In this document: one piece after another, positions 13,952 to 23,930 of the stretch
Numbering within the stretch: the stretch's first letter is position 1
Layout: each line of letters opens with the position of its first letter
Origin: Novimethylophilus sp036504375
GTDB lineage: Bacteria; Pseudomonadota; Gammaproteobacteria; Burkholderiales; Methylophilaceae
Direction of reading: 5' to 3'
DNA length: 24,780 nucleotides
Assembly (NCBI RefSeq): GCF_036504375.1
Contig: NZ_DASXVH010000057.1
Span: 1-24,780, forward strand
Position numbers and translations under genes: made by a program
Notes under the pieces: generated by a model
Seen by the model: the letters and a program-made list of their open reading frames with translations, nothing else
What the model was told of the DNA's origin: nothing
Database searches by the model: none

Positions 13952-13968
13952 CGGCAAGTTTCTTGCCG
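13952..13968. promoter_or_regulatory. Candidate upstream activator site 1
   Basis: CGGCAAG-TTT-CTTGCCG is a perfect 7-bp inverted repeat about 100 bp upstream of the sigma-54 promoter. This is a normal distance for an enhancer-binding protein. Confidence 0.45.
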
Positions 13969-13994
13969 TGCGTCAATTGTGCAGTTATGCAACA

Positions 13995-14015
13995 GGTGTT
14001 ACATTTTGTGACACC
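13995..14015. promoter_or_regulatory. Candidate upstream activator site 2
   Basis: GGTGTTAC-ATTTT-GTGACACC is an 8-bp inverted repeat with one mismatch. It lies 12 nt before the regulator start and about 145-180 bp upstream of the sigma-54 promoter. It could serve both activation of the dehydrogenase and autoregulation. Confidence 0.5.
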
Positions 14016-14026
14016 GTTATCTGCTT

Positions 14027-15916
14027 ATGAACATAGCCATGCGTCTCAATCCGCTCGACGATTCCAGTGAAATCCTGCAAGCCCGCTCGCAACTGCTGAC
14101 GCGCGGCGACATCCCCGCAGGCATCGTCGAGGCCACTATCGAACGCTCCTGGAAACGCTGCGTCGGTTACGGCCTGGATGCGGCGCGTTCGGTGGAAGAT
14201 GCGCGCCTGGGTGGGGCGGAACTGCGTTCGCTGCGCGACCAGAACGGTCTGCTGCTGTCGCACGCGCGGCCGGAAATGGAAACGCTGCACGAGCAGATTT
14301 CGCGCTCGTGCAGCATGATCATCCTCACCGATGCCGACGGCATGATCCTGCATGCGCTGGGCGACGACGACTTTCTCGATACCGCAACCCGCGTATCGCT
14401 GCGCGAAGGCACCTCGTGGGGGGAGAACTGGCGCGGCACCAACGCCATCGGCACCGCACTGCTGGAACGCGCGCCGGTGGCGGTGCATGCGACCGAGCAT
14501 TTCGTCGAGCATCACCATCTGCTGAGCTGCGCCGCCGCGCCCATCCTCGATCCGCAAGGCATGCTGGTCGGCGCGCTGGATGTTTCCAATGATTACCGGC
14601 TGCGCCAGAAGCACACGCTGGCGCTGGTGCGGATGTCGGCGCAGATGATAGAAAACCGCCTGTTCGGCGCCACCCACAGCGGCGGTATCACGCTGCACTT
14701 CCATGCGCGGCAGGAATTCGTCGGTACGCTGTGGCAAGGCATCGCGGTGTTCTCGCACGACGGCCTGTTACTCGCGCTCAACCGCAGCGGACGCTTCCAG
14801 CTCGGCCTGGAACATGTACAGCTGGAACGGCGCACTTTCGACGACCTGTTCCACATGCCGTTCGCCAAGCTTTATGGCCGCCTGCAGCACGGCATCAGCC
14901 CGCCGTTCCCGCTGCATCTGGAAAACGGCGCCCGCGTCTATGCCCGACTGCAGATGGAACCGGACCAGCGCCGCATCGCGGCAGTGGCCGAACCCCGTCC
15001 GGCCAGCGCGCTGGAATCGCTCAATCACGGCGATACTCGCCTGGCGCGCACCATAGACCAGCTCAGGCGCGTCATCGACCGCGACATCCCCATCCTCATC
15101 GAAGGCGAAACCGGCGTCGGCAAGGAGCTGTTCGCGCAGGCCATCCATCGCGCAAGCCGCCGCAGCCGTGCCGAGTTCGTCGCCATCAACTGCGCGGCGA
15201 TGCCGGAAGGCCTGATCGAGTCGGAATTGTTTGGCTATGAAGAAGGGGCTTTCACCGGCGCGCGCCGCAAGGGCAGCCCCGGCAAGCTGGTGCAGGCCGA
15301 CGGCGGCACGCTGTTCCTGGACGAGATCGGCGACATGCCGCTCAGCCTGCAGGCGCGGCTATTGCGGGTATTGCAGGAGCGCCGCGTCACCCCGCTGGGC
15401 GGCGGTGCCGCACGGACTATCGACATCGCCATCGTCAGCGCCACCAACCGCAAACTGCGCGAACTGGTCGCGCGCGGCGAATTCCGCAGCGACCTCTACT
15501 ACCGGCTCAACGGCCTCGCGGTCACGCTGCCGCCGCTGCGCGAGCGCAGCGACCTCAAGCCGCTGGTGGAAAAACTGCTGGAACGCGAGCAGGCCGGCGC
15601 CATCCGCATCGCCGACGAGGTCATGGCCCTGTTCCGCGCGCATTGCTGGCCGGGCAACATCCGCCAGCTGCATACCGTGCTGCGCACCGCGCTGGCGCTG
15701 ATGGGGGACGAACAGACCATGCTGCGCGAGCATCTGCCGCAGAGTTTTCTCGACGAACTGGGCATGGAGCATGCGGACACCTTGGACCGGCTGGAAGCCG
15801 ACACCATACGCAGCACGCTGCTGGCGCACGCCGGCAACGTCTCCTCCGCCGCCCGCCAGCTGGGCATCAGCCGCACCACGCTGTACCGCAAGCTCAAGCA
15901 ACTGGGTTTGAGCTAG
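14027..15916 (+). CDS. Sigma-54-dependent activator, AcoR-like
   Basis: The 629-aa protein has a GAF-type sensory region in the first 200 residues, including GTSWGENWRGTNAIGTAL, the AcoR-family signature. A linker leads to an AAA+ domain with Walker A GETGVGKE (about 359-366), the sigma-54 contact loop GAFTGA (407-412), Walker B GGTLFLDEIGDM and the sensor/arginine-finger part FRSDLYYRLNG. A Fis-type helix-turn-helix ends the protein (SAARQLGISRTTLYRKLKQL). It hydrolyses ATP to open the sigma-54 promoter of the divergent aldehyde dehydrogenase gene. Ligands of relatives include acetoin, acetaldehyde or related C2 compounds. ATG 14027 is used, but ATG 14039 is also possible because neither has a clear ribosome site. 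Confidence 0.92.
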   Translation: MNIAMRLNPLDDSSEILQARSQLLTRGDIPAGIVEATIERSWKRCVGYGLDAARSVEDARLGGAELRSLRDQNGLLLSHARPEMETLHEQISRSCSMIILTDADGMILHALGDDDFLDTATRVSLREGTSWGENWRGTNAIGTALLERAPVAVHATEHFVEHHHLLSCAAAPILDPQGMLVGALDVSNDYRLRQKHTLALVRMSAQMIENRLFGATHSGGITLHFHARQEFVGTLWQGIAVFSHDGLLLALNRSGRFQLGLEHVQLERRTFDDLFHMPFAKLYGRLQHGISPPFPLHLENGARVYARLQMEPDQRRIAAVAEPRPASALESLNHGDTRLARTIDQLRRVIDRDIPILIEGETGVGKELFAQAIHRASRRSRAEFVAINCAAMPEGLIESELFGYEEGAFTGARRKGSPGKLVQADGGTLFLDEIGDMPLSLQARLLRVLQERRVTPLGGGAARTIDIAIVSATNRKLRELVARGEFRSDLYYRLNGLAVTLPPLRERSDLKPLVEKLLEREQAGAIRIADEVMALFRAHCWPGNIRQLHTVLRTALALMGDEQTMLREHLPQSFLDELGMEHADTLDRLEADTIRSTLLAHAGNVSSAARQLGISRTTLYRKLKQLGLS

Positions 15917-15928
15917 GGCGTGTTCGCA

Positions 15929-18646
15929 CTAGGATGCGCCCGCTTTCGGCATAGCCCTGGGTTGAAATACTTCCTGCCATAACGCGGTGACCGCCGCGCG
16001 CTGCCCGGCATAAGCTGCCGACGGTACTCTCGCTCGCTCCAGCCCCTGCAGACGCAAGGCGTGCTGTTCCTTGCGATAGGCCCGGTAGGCATCCGCCACC
16101 GCGGCGGCGAGCCAGTCCGGAATCAGTTTCAATGCACCGGCCCGCTTGAGCAAGGCGATATTGCCGGTGTTGGCGGCCAGTTCCGCGTGGCTGCGGGCGT
16201 GCGCCAGCACCAGGAATTGCACGATGAATTCGACGTCGACGATGCCGCCGCAGTCATGTTTCAGGTCGAACAGTTCGGTATCGTTGGGATGGCCATCCAG
16301 CATTTTCTGGCGCATCGCGATCACCTCCTCGCGCAGTTTGGCGAGATCGCGCGGCTGCGACAGCACCTGCTGGCGGATCTGATCGAAAGCCCGCCCGATC
16401 GCCGCATCGCCGGCGCAGAAGCGTGCCCTGGTAAGCGCCTGATGCTCCCAGGTCCAGGCCTTGCCCCGCTGGTATTCGGCAAACGCCGCGACCGAACTCA
16501 CCAGCAACCCGCTCGCGCCGTCCGGCCGCAGCCGCAAATCGGTTTCGTACAGCTGCCCGGCCGGGGTCAGGCTGTTGAGCCAGTTGTTGATGCGCTGGCC
16601 GAAGCGCGCATACACCGCACCGGCATCGTTCGCTTCATCGTCGTAGAGGAACACCAGGTCGAGGTCGGATGAATAGCCCAGCTCCTTGCCGCCCAGCTTG
16701 CCATAGCCGATGATCGCAAACAGCGGCGTCTCGCGGTGGCGCGAGCGCAGCCCGGGCCAGGCATGGCGGATCACCGCATCCAGCATCAGGTCCGCCAATG
16801 CGCTGAGATAGTCCGACAGCGTTTCCAGCGGCAATTCGCCGACCAGATCCTGCGCAGCAAAGCGGAAGGTCTGCGCATGCTTGAAATGACGCAAGGCATC
16901 CAGCTTGCGCTCGACATCGCCGCCGCAGTCGGCCAGCGTGGCTTCCAGCTCGGCGGCCAGCGCGGCAAAATCCGGCGGCGCATACAGATTGCGCGTATCG
17001 AGCAGCTCATCCAGCAGAATCGGGTGCTGGGTAAGATAGGCTGCCAGCCAGGGGCTGGCGCCGCACAGCCGGCAGACCAGCTCCAGCGCATACGGATATT
17101 CAGCCAGCAACGCCAGGTAATTGGCGCGCCGGCAAATGGCCTCGAACAGCGACATCGCGCGGGCGAGCGCAACGTCGGGGGCTGACTGGCGGCCGGCAGC
17201 CTGGATCAGCTGCGGCATCAGCGTATCGAAACGCTCCCGGCTTTGCTGAGGCAGTTGCAGGTAACGCGTGCTTACGCGCAGCTGCTTTAACCGCTGCAAG
17301 GTCTCCGCGGCTTCCCGGTAGCCCAAAGCGTCCAGTTGCTGCTGCGCCGCCGCAGCAGGCTGCTGCCCCAGCCACAAGGCATCCAGGCTATGCCCTTCGC
17401 CGTTGCCGGCTTCCTCGAACACCTGGCTGAAATACCGCTCGACATTGCCGCGATGGCGCATCAGCGCCTGTTCCAGCCCGGCCCAATCCGGGAAGTTCAT
17501 GCCGGCAGCCAGGCGTGCGCGGCTGTCGTCGTCGGGCGGCAGCATTTGCGTCTGCGCGTCCTGCAAGTACTGCAGGCGGTGTTCGAGGTTGCGCAGGAAT
17601 ACGTAAGCCTCGGATAGCTCGTTCACCGTGTCCGCCGACAGCAGTCCCTTGCGTGCCAGCCGCTCCAGCACTTGCAAGGTCGGGCGGATTTGCAACTCCC
17701 TGTCCTTGCCGCCGCGGATCAACTGGAATACCTGTGCGATAAACTCGATCTCGCGGATGCCGCCGGGGCCCAGCTTGATATTGTCGTGCATGTCGCGCCG
17801 CGCCACTTCGCGCTCGATCTGCACTTTCAGGTCGCGCATCGACGCAATCGCGCCGTAGTCCAGATACTTGCGAAACACGAAGGGCTTGAGCAGCGCTTCG
17901 AGCTCCTCGCCCGGCCCATAGATGACCCGGCCCTTGATCCAGGCGTAGCGCTCCCACTCGCGGCCCTGGGTCTGATAGTACTCTTCCAGCGCGGCATAGC
18001 TGCCCACCAGCGGCCCGGAATCGCCGTAAGGCCGCAGCCGCATGTCCACGCGAAACACGAACCCGTCGGCAGTGATTTCGCCGATGGCGGAAATCAGCCT
18101 TTTTCCTAATCTCGAGAAATACTCATGGTTGCTGATGGAGCGCGCGCCATCGGTCGCGCCATCCTGGGCATAGGCGAAAATGAGGTCGATATCCGACGAG
18201 ACGTTCAATTCCCTCCCGCCCAGCTTGCCCATGCCAACCACGACCAGCGCTTGCGGAGCGCCATATTCGTCGACCGGCAGGCCGTACAGTTCGGCCTGCC
18301 AATGATGCAACTGCCCGAGAGCGAAACCGACCGCCACTTCCGCCAGCGCGGTACAGGTTTCAACCACTTCAGCCAGGTCCGCCAGCCCGTTCAGGTCGCG
18401 CGCGATCAGCCGCAGCATGACGTGTTTGCGCAGATGGCGCAGTATGCGCTTGAGGGATGCCTCGTCGGCGATGGCGAAGCTTGAGAGGAAACTGCGCATG
18501 GCCGGCTCGTCCCACGGTTCGTGCACATGCGCGAGCAGCGGTTCCAGCAGTTCCGCATCGGCATCCAGCAAGCGCGCGACAAACGGACTGCAGTTGCGGG
18601 TATGCTGCAACAATTGCTGAAAGGAATTTTCTGATGGGGCCGGCAT
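15929..18646 (-). CDS. glnE: Bifunctional glutamine synthetase adenylyltransferase/deadenylylase
   Basis: The 905-aa enzyme adds AMP to glutamine synthetase and removes it, in response to PII and glutamine, tuning nitrogen assimilation. It has the two GlnE nucleotidyltransferase halves. The N-terminal deadenylylase has GMGKLGGRELNVSSDIDL (residues 138-155), and the C-terminal adenylyltransferase has GYGKLGGKELGYSSDLDL (about 650-668). LGPGGIREIEFIAQ and CGGIVDVEFIVQ mark the helical regulatory parts. It is slightly shorter than the 946-aa enterobacterial protein, as usual in betaproteobacteria. It is convergent with the AcoR-like gene, with a 12-nt gap. A weak GGGCG/CGCCC stem spans the two stops. 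Confidence 0.96.
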   Translation of the reverse strand: MPAPSENSFQQLLQHTRNCSPFVARLLDADAELLEPLLAHVHEPWDEPAMRSFLSSFAIADEASLKRILRHLRKHVMLRLIARDLNGLADLAEVVETCTALAEVAVGFALGQLHHWQAELYGLPVDEYGAPQALVVVGMGKLGGRELNVSSDIDLIFAYAQDGATDGARSISNHEYFSRLGKRLISAIGEITADGFVFRVDMRLRPYGDSGPLVGSYAALEEYYQTQGREWERYAWIKGRVIYGPGEELEALLKPFVFRKYLDYGAIASMRDLKVQIEREVARRDMHDNIKLGPGGIREIEFIAQVFQLIRGGKDRELQIRPTLQVLERLARKGLLSADTVNELSEAYVFLRNLEHRLQYLQDAQTQMLPPDDDSRARLAAGMNFPDWAGLEQALMRHRGNVERYFSQVFEEAGNGEGHSLDALWLGQQPAAAAQQQLDALGYREAAETLQRLKQLRVSTRYLQLPQQSRERFDTLMPQLIQAAGRQSAPDVALARAMSLFEAICRRANYLALLAEYPYALELVCRLCGASPWLAAYLTQHPILLDELLDTRNLYAPPDFAALAAELEATLADCGGDVERKLDALRHFKHAQTFRFAAQDLVGELPLETLSDYLSALADLMLDAVIRHAWPGLRSRHRETPLFAIIGYGKLGGKELGYSSDLDLVFLYDDEANDAGAVYARFGQRINNWLNSLTPAGQLYETDLRLRPDGASGLLVSSVAAFAEYQRGKAWTWEHQALTRARFCAGDAAIGRAFDQIRQQVLSQPRDLAKLREEVIAMRQKMLDGHPNDTELFDLKHDCGGIVDVEFIVQFLVLAHARSHAELAANTGNIALLKRAGALKLIPDWLAAAVADAYRAYRKEQHALRLQGLERARVPSAAYAGQRAAVTALWQEVFQPRAMPKAGAS

Positions 18647-19011
18647 GATTGATGCTTTCGCAATTGACGGATACCACCATAGATTTTTCCGCCGTTTTCG
18701 TCAAATAATGGATATCCTGAAAATGGTAATCATCATGGCACCCTATTGACAGGCCATTGCTTGCACGGACAATGAGCGCTAAAAATCAGGTCATATTTCA
18801 GTAAGTTACAGACTCTGGTTTGACTCCAACCCGGCGCGAATACACGGCGCGAGGCTTGTCGAAGAGCCATCTTTTCGACAAGCCTCGCAGTCTTGTGGAC
18901 ACGCCAGGTATGCGAAAATCGGAGATATTGACCTCAATAACGATTGAAATTCGACGCCGCGTTTGCGAAGCGTGGAAACCGCCTCGCAAAACGGGTGCGG
19001 CTTTTTAAAAT
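18647..19011. other. Intergenic region between glnE and glgP
   Basis: 365 bp hold no supported gene. They contain a promoter-like TTGACA (18746-18751), 16 nt, GACAAT (18768-18773) reading toward glgP, and the long hairpin at 18849-18888. If used, this promoter gives glgP a leader of about 240 nt that includes the hairpin. Confidence 0.45.
18849..18888. repeat. Long palindromic hairpin in the glgP upstream region
   Basis: A 15-bp arm (18849-18863, GCGAGGCTTGTCGAA) is perfectly complementary to 18874-18888. As RNA the stem extends by three more pairs (one G:U) to an 18-bp stem with loop CCAT. The CTTGTCGAA/TTCGACAAG core resembles dispersed palindromic repeats found in many proteobacterial genomes, so a REP-like or MITE-like element is plausible. 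No T tract follows. Confidence 0.65.
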
Positions 19012-19026
19012 TTGACGAAAGAATAC

Positions 19027-21504
19027 ATGAAGGAAAGACGCGCTTCAGTGATGCATTACCAGAGTTCAGGCATGGATAAGGAAGCCATTCGCGCCGCCTT
19101 GTACCAGCACCTGACCTATTCCATCAGCAAGTACCCCATGACTGCCACCGACCGCGACTGGTTCATGAGCGCGGCGCTGGCCGTGCGTGACCGCCTGGTG
19201 GAGCGCTGGATGGAAAGCATGCAAAGCTATTACCGCACGGATGCCAAACGCATTTACTACCTCTCGCTGGAATTCCTGGTAGGACGCACCTTCAGCAACG
19301 CCATGCTCAACCTCGACATCTACGAAGAATGCAAGGCTGCACTGTTCGAGGCCGGGCAAAATATCGAGAGGATTGCCGAGGTCGAATTCGACGCCGCGCT
19401 TGGCAATGGCGGGCTGGGGCGGCTTGCCGCGTGTTTCCTGGATTCGATGGCCACGCTCAACCTGCCCTGCTACGGCTATGGTATCCGCTACGAATACGGC
19501 ATGTTCCGCCAGCGCATCGAAGATGGCTGCCAGATGGAGCATCCGGACAACTGGCTGCGCTACGGCAACCCCTGGGAATTTTCCCGGCCTGAAGTGCTGT
19601 ACCCGGTGCAGTTTCACGGCAAGGTGCTCGCCTACCAGCACCATGACGGCACCACGCACCATCACTGGGTGGATACCGACACCGTGATGGCAATGGCTTA
19701 CGACACGCCGGTGCCTGGCTACGGCGGGCACACCGTCAACAACATGCGGCTGTGGTCGGCCAAGTCGTCGCGCGATTTCGACCTGCGCTACTTCAACCAG
19801 GGCAATTACATCCAGGCGGTCGCCAACAAGAACGAATCGGAGAACCTGTCCAAGGTGCTGTACCCGGACGACTCCACCGAAATGGGGCGCGAGCTGCGGC
19901 TCAAGCAGCAGTATTTTTTCGTCGGCGCATCCTTGCAGGACATCCTGTTCCGCTACGAGAAGCACCACGGCACCTGGGACGAACTGCCGGACAAAGTGGC
20001 GATTCAGCTCAACGATACCCACCCTGCCATCGCCGTCGCCGAGATGATGCGCCTCTTGGTGGATATCCACCACCAGCGCTGGAACTACGCCTGGGATTTG
20101 ACCACGCGCGTGTTCTCCTACACCAACCACACGCTGATGCCGGAAGCGCTGGAAACCTGGCCGGTGAGCCTGTTCGAAAACATCCTGCCGCGGCATCTGG
20201 AAATCATCTACCAGATCAACCACCAGTTCCTGCAGGACGTCATGCACCGCTTTCCCGGCGACGCCGAACTGCTGCGGCGCATGTCGATCATCGATGAAAG
20301 TAGCGGCCGGCGCATCCGCATGGCCCATCTGGCGATTATCGGCAGCCATACCGTGAATGGCGTCGCCAAGCTGCACACCGAATTGATGAAAAGCACGATT
20401 TTTGCCGATTTCGAACGCTACTCGCCGGGCAAGATCATCAACATGACCAACGGCGTGACGCCGCGCCGCTGGCTGAATCAGGCCAATCCGGGGCTGGCCG
20501 GGCTGATCGGATCGCGCATCGGCCATGGCTGGGTGTCGGACCTCGACCAATTGGCCCAATTGCGCAAGTTTGCCGAGGATGCCGCATTCCGCGAGGAATT
20601 CGCCGCGATCAAACGCGCCAACAAAATCCGTCTGGCGGACATGATCCACCACTCGCTCAAGGTCCAGGTCAATCCCGATTCGCTGTTCGACATCCAGATC
20701 AAGCGCATCCACGAATACAAGCGGCAGCTGCTCAACATGCTGCATGTGATTACGCTCTACAACCGAATCCGCATGGGCACGCATCCCGATATCGTGCCGC
20801 GCACCGTGATCATTGCCGGCAAGGCCGCCCCCGGCTATGCGATGGCCAAGCTGATCATCCGCCTGATCAACAACGTCGCCGACATCATCAACCACGATCC
20901 GCAGGTGGGCGACCGCCTGAAACTGGTGTTCATCCCCAACTACGACGTCTCCAACGCCGAAAGAATCGTGCCCGCCGCCGACCTGTCGGAGCAGATTTCC
21001 ACCGCCGGCACCGAGGCTTCCGGCACCGGCAACATGAAACTGGCGCTCAACGGCGCGCTCACGATAGGCACGCTGGACGGTGCCAATATCGAGATCATGG
21101 AGGAAGTCGGCCGCGACAACATCTTCATCTTCGGCCTCACCGCGGATGAAGTGGACAACCTGCACCGCCAGGGGTACAACCCGTGGGATTATTACCACGG
21201 CAACGCCGAACTGAAACTGACCCTGGACATGATCGCCTCGGGTTATTTCTCGCCGGACGAGCCGCAGCGCTATCAGGCCATCGTCGATGCCTTGCTGCAG
21301 CGCGGCGACCATTATCTGCTGCTGGCCGACTATGCGTCCTACGTCGCCTGCCAGGAAAAAGTGGATGCGCTCTACCGCGACCCCGCACAATGGACCAGGC
21401 AGGCCATTCTCAATGTGGCCGGCATGGGAAAATTTTCCAGCGATCGCACCATCCGCGAGTACGCGGAGCAGATATGGCACGTCAAGCCGGTAACGAATAG
21501 CTGA
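19027..21504 (+). CDS. glgP: Glycogen/starch phosphorylase
   Basis: The enzyme (825 aa from ATG 19027) releases glucose 1-phosphate from the ends of glycogen using phosphate and pyridoxal phosphate. Family landmarks are YYLSLEFLVGR, ALGNGGLGRLAACFLDS, NDTHPAIAVAEMMRLL, IKRIHEYKRQLLN and the cofactor site EASGTGNMKLALNGALTIGT with the Schiff-base lysine near residue 671. An in-frame TTG at 19012 would add five residues but is less likely. ATG 19051 is a third option. No strong ribosome site is seen for any of them. The length is the normal full length. acs lies 89 nt downstream and has its own ribosome site. Confidence 0.95.
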   Translation: MKERRASVMHYQSSGMDKEAIRAALYQHLTYSISKYPMTATDRDWFMSAALAVRDRLVERWMESMQSYYRTDAKRIYYLSLEFLVGRTFSNAMLNLDIYEECKAALFEAGQNIERIAEVEFDAALGNGGLGRLAACFLDSMATLNLPCYGYGIRYEYGMFRQRIEDGCQMEHPDNWLRYGNPWEFSRPEVLYPVQFHGKVLAYQHHDGTTHHHWVDTDTVMAMAYDTPVPGYGGHTVNNMRLWSAKSSRDFDLRYFNQGNYIQAVANKNESENLSKVLYPDDSTEMGRELRLKQQYFFVGASLQDILFRYEKHHGTWDELPDKVAIQLNDTHPAIAVAEMMRLLVDIHHQRWNYAWDLTTRVFSYTNHTLMPEALETWPVSLFENILPRHLEIIYQINHQFLQDVMHRFPGDAELLRRMSIIDESSGRRIRMAHLAIIGSHTVNGVAKLHTELMKSTIFADFERYSPGKIINMTNGVTPRRWLNQANPGLAGLIGSRIGHGWVSDLDQLAQLRKFAEDAAFREEFAAIKRANKIRLADMIHHSLKVQVNPDSLFDIQIKRIHEYKRQLLNMLHVITLYNRIRMGTHPDIVPRTVIIAGKAAPGYAMAKLIIRLINNVADIINHDPQVGDRLKLVFIPNYDVSNAERIVPAADLSEQISTAGTEASGTGNMKLALNGALTIGTLDGANIEIMEEVGRDNIFIFGLTADEVDNLHRQGYNPWDYYHGNAELKLTLDMIASGYFSPDEPQRYQAIVDALLQRGDHYLLLADYASYVACQEKVDALYRDPAQWTRQAILNVAGMGKFSSDRTIREYAEQIWHVKPVTNS

Positions 21505-21593
21505 CGCCGGCCTGGACGAAAAGCGCCGGCGACCGGGAAAATCCGGCGTGAGAGCGTTATGATGAGATTTATAAACCTGAGGAGTGAAGTTCC

Positions 21594-23558
21594 ATGAGTT
21601 CGATGAAATCCGTCCTGACTGAAACGCGCGTGTTCGAACCGAGCGCGTCATTCAGGAACAATGCGATCGTCTCCGGCATCGATGCATACCAGGCGCTATG
21701 CAAAGAAGCCGAGGCCGATTACACCGGTTTCTGGGCAAAGCTTGCGCATGAAAATATCAGCTGGCACAAACCGTTCACCCAGGTGCTGGATGAAACCGAT
21801 CCGCCGTTCTTCCGCTGGTTCCACGACGGCGAACTGAACGTCTCCTATAACTGCCTGGACCGCCACCTCACCACCCAGGGCAACAAGACCGCGATCATCT
21901 TCGAAGCCGACGACGGCAGCGTCACCCACGTCAGCTACCGCGAGCTGCATGGCCGCGTATGCCGCTTCGCCAACGCGCTGAAAAAATTCGGCGTCACCAA
22001 GGGCGACCGCGTCATCATCTACCTGCCGATGAGCGTGGAAGCCGTGGTGGCGATGCAGGCCTGCGCACGCATCGCGGCGATCCACTCCGTGGTATTCGGC
22101 GGGTTTTCCTCCAAGAGCCTGCACGAGCGCATCACCGACATCGGCGCCAAGCTGGTGATCACTTCCGACGGCCAGTTCCGCGGCGGCAAGGCGATGCCGC
22201 TCAAGCCCGCGGTGGACGAAGCGATTGCGCTGGGCGGCTGCGAAAGCGTGCAGCATGTCGTCGTGCTCAAGCGCACGGCGGGTGAAGTGCAATGGAACAG
22301 CCGCGACGTGTGGTGGAGTGACGCCGAGGCCGGCATGCCAGACCAATGCGAGCCGACCTGGGTCGATGCCGAGCATCCGCTGTTCGTGCTGTACACTTCA
22401 GGATCGACGGGCAAGCCCAAGGGCGTGCAGCACTCCTCCGCCGGCTACCTGCTGGGCGCGGTCATGAGTATTAAATGGGTGTTCGACTACAAGCCGTCGG
22501 ACATTTTCTGGTGCACCGCCGACGTGGGCTGGATCACCGGCCACTCCTACGTCGCCTACGGCCCGCTGGCGCTCGGCGCAACCGAAGTGATATTCGAAGG
22601 CGTGCCGACCTATCCCGACGCCGGCCGCTTCTGGCAGATGATAGAGCGCCACAAGGTGAGCGTGTTCTATACCGCGCCCACCGCGATCCGTTCGCTGATC
22701 AAGCTGGGCGGCGACCTGCCCGACAACTACGACCTCTCCACGCTGCGCCTCTTGGGCACCGTGGGCGAGCCCATCAACCCCGAAGCCTGGATGTGGTATT
22801 ACGAAAAAATTGGCAAGAGCCGCTGCCCCATCGTCGACACCTGGTGGCAGACCGAAACCGGCTCGCACATGATCGCGCCGCTGCCGGGCGCCGTGGCGAT
22901 CAAGCCCGGCTCGTGTACTCTACCGCTGCCCGGCATCATGGCCGACGTGGTGAACGAGGACGGCAGCCAGGTCACCGACCACGGCGGCGGCCTTCTGGTG
23001 ATCAAGCGTCCGTTCCCGTCGCTCTTGCGCACCATCTGGGGCAACGCGGAGCGCTTCAAGCGCGGCTACTTCCCCGAGCACCTCGGTGGCAGCTATTACC
23101 TCGCCGGCGATTCCGCACACAAGGACGACGACGGCTATTTCTGGATCATGGGCCGCATCGACGACGTGCTCAACGTGTCTGGACATAGATTAGGCACGAT
23201 GGAAATCGAATCCGCGCTGGTCGCCAATCCGCTGGTGGCCGAGGCCGCCGTGGTCGGCAAGCCGCACGACATCAAGGGCGAATCCATCGTCGCCTATGTG
23301 GTGCTCAAGGGCCAGCGTCCGGAAGGCGAGAAGGCGAAACAGATCGCCGCCCAGCTGCGCGACTGGGTGGGCAAGGAAATCGGGCCGATCGCCAAGCCGG
23401 ACGAAATCCGCTTCGGCGACAACCTGCCCAAGACCCGCTCCGGCAAGATCCTGCGCCGCCTGCTGCGCTCGCTGGCCAAGGGCGAGGAGATCACCGCGGA
23501 TATCTCCACGCTGGATAATCCGGCGATTCTGGAGCAGTTGAAGCAGGCCGTCAGCTAA
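21594..23558 (+). CDS. acsA: Acetyl-CoA synthetase
   Basis: This 654-aa AMP-forming enzyme activates acetate to acetyl-CoA through an acetyl-adenylate. The adenylation motif is YTSGSTGKPKG (about residues 267-277). TWWQTETGSHMIAPLPG and the hinge region GRIDDVLNVSGHR follow. The C-terminal TRSGKILRR contains Lys618, the catalytic lysine that is commonly controlled by acetylation. GAGGAG (21579-21584), 9 nt before the ATG, supports the start, and TATGAT (21558-21563) is a possible -10. With the aldehyde dehydrogenase it would convert acetaldehyde to acetyl-CoA via acetate. Confidence 0.96.
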   Translation: MSSMKSVLTETRVFEPSASFRNNAIVSGIDAYQALCKEAEADYTGFWAKLAHENISWHKPFTQVLDETDPPFFRWFHDGELNVSYNCLDRHLTTQGNKTAIIFEADDGSVTHVSYRELHGRVCRFANALKKFGVTKGDRVIIYLPMSVEAVVAMQACARIAAIHSVVFGGFSSKSLHERITDIGAKLVITSDGQFRGGKAMPLKPAVDEAIALGGCESVQHVVVLKRTAGEVQWNSRDVWWSDAEAGMPDQCEPTWVDAEHPLFVLYTSGSTGKPKGVQHSSAGYLLGAVMSIKWVFDYKPSDIFWCTADVGWITGHSYVAYGPLALGATEVIFEGVPTYPDAGRFWQMIERHKVSVFYTAPTAIRSLIKLGGDLPDNYDLSTLRLLGTVGEPINPEAWMWYYEKIGKSRCPIVDTWWQTETGSHMIAPLPGAVAIKPGSCTLPLPGIMADVVNEDGSQVTDHGGGLLVIKRPFPSLLRTIWGNAERFKRGYFPEHLGGSYYLAGDSAHKDDDGYFWIMGRIDDVLNVSGHRLGTMEIESALVANPLVAEAAVVGKPHDIKGESIVAYVVLKGQRPEGEKAKQIAAQLRDWVGKEIGPIAKPDEIRFGDNLPKTRSGKILRRLLRSLAKGEEITADISTLDNPAILEQLKQAVS

Positions 23559-23577
23559 CGGCAGATCGACGCCCATC

Positions 23578-23628
23578 GGGGGCGGGAGGGAATAATGCGG
23601 CTGTTATTTTCTTCCGCCCTTGGTTTTT
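23578..23628 (+). terminator. Probable terminator of acs
   Basis: GGGCGG (23580-23585) pairs with CCGCCC (23614-23619). An inner AATAA/TTATT stem shortens the loop, and TGGTTTTT follows. It lies about 20 nt after the acs stop. Confidence 0.65.
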
Positions 23629-23930
23629 CCGCCCAAACGGAGAATAGGCGCGGTTATTATGCAGATATCGCGTTTCGGCGGGGATGATGTAATGTCTTAC
23701 GCGGTAGCTGCCACATAACGCCCCCGTGCCGCCTGCCTTGGCTGGATTAACGTGTTTTGTAAAAAAGCTTGGCTCTGATGGCTACTCGCTTAGCCCAGAA
23801 GAAAAAGTGGGGTATTTGGCAATTTATTAATAATTTTATTGATGCGATAAAATAGTCTTGTTTATTGTTTTTAATGAATATTATTTTTTTATTAATAAAT
23901 TATCCACCAGACTTGATAAAATTTTAGGTA
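23629..23930. other. AT-rich region before the second cassette array
   Basis: No gene is seen. From about 23815 the sequence becomes strongly AT-rich and contains a 13-bp perfect inverted repeat, AATTTATTAATAA (23821-23833) with its complement at 23889-23901. No integrase gene or fragment was found in any frame between acs and the attI-like site. Confidence 0.6.

Noticed and set aside
19066..21651. 861-aa open frame on the minus strand opposite glgP
   Set aside because: It is the antisense shadow of a well-conserved GC-rich gene and has no family features.
23815..23910. AT-rich stretch with a DnaA-box-like TTATCCACC (23900-23908) as a replication origin
   Set aside because: There is a single imperfect box, no box cluster, and no dnaA, dnaN or rep gene nearby.
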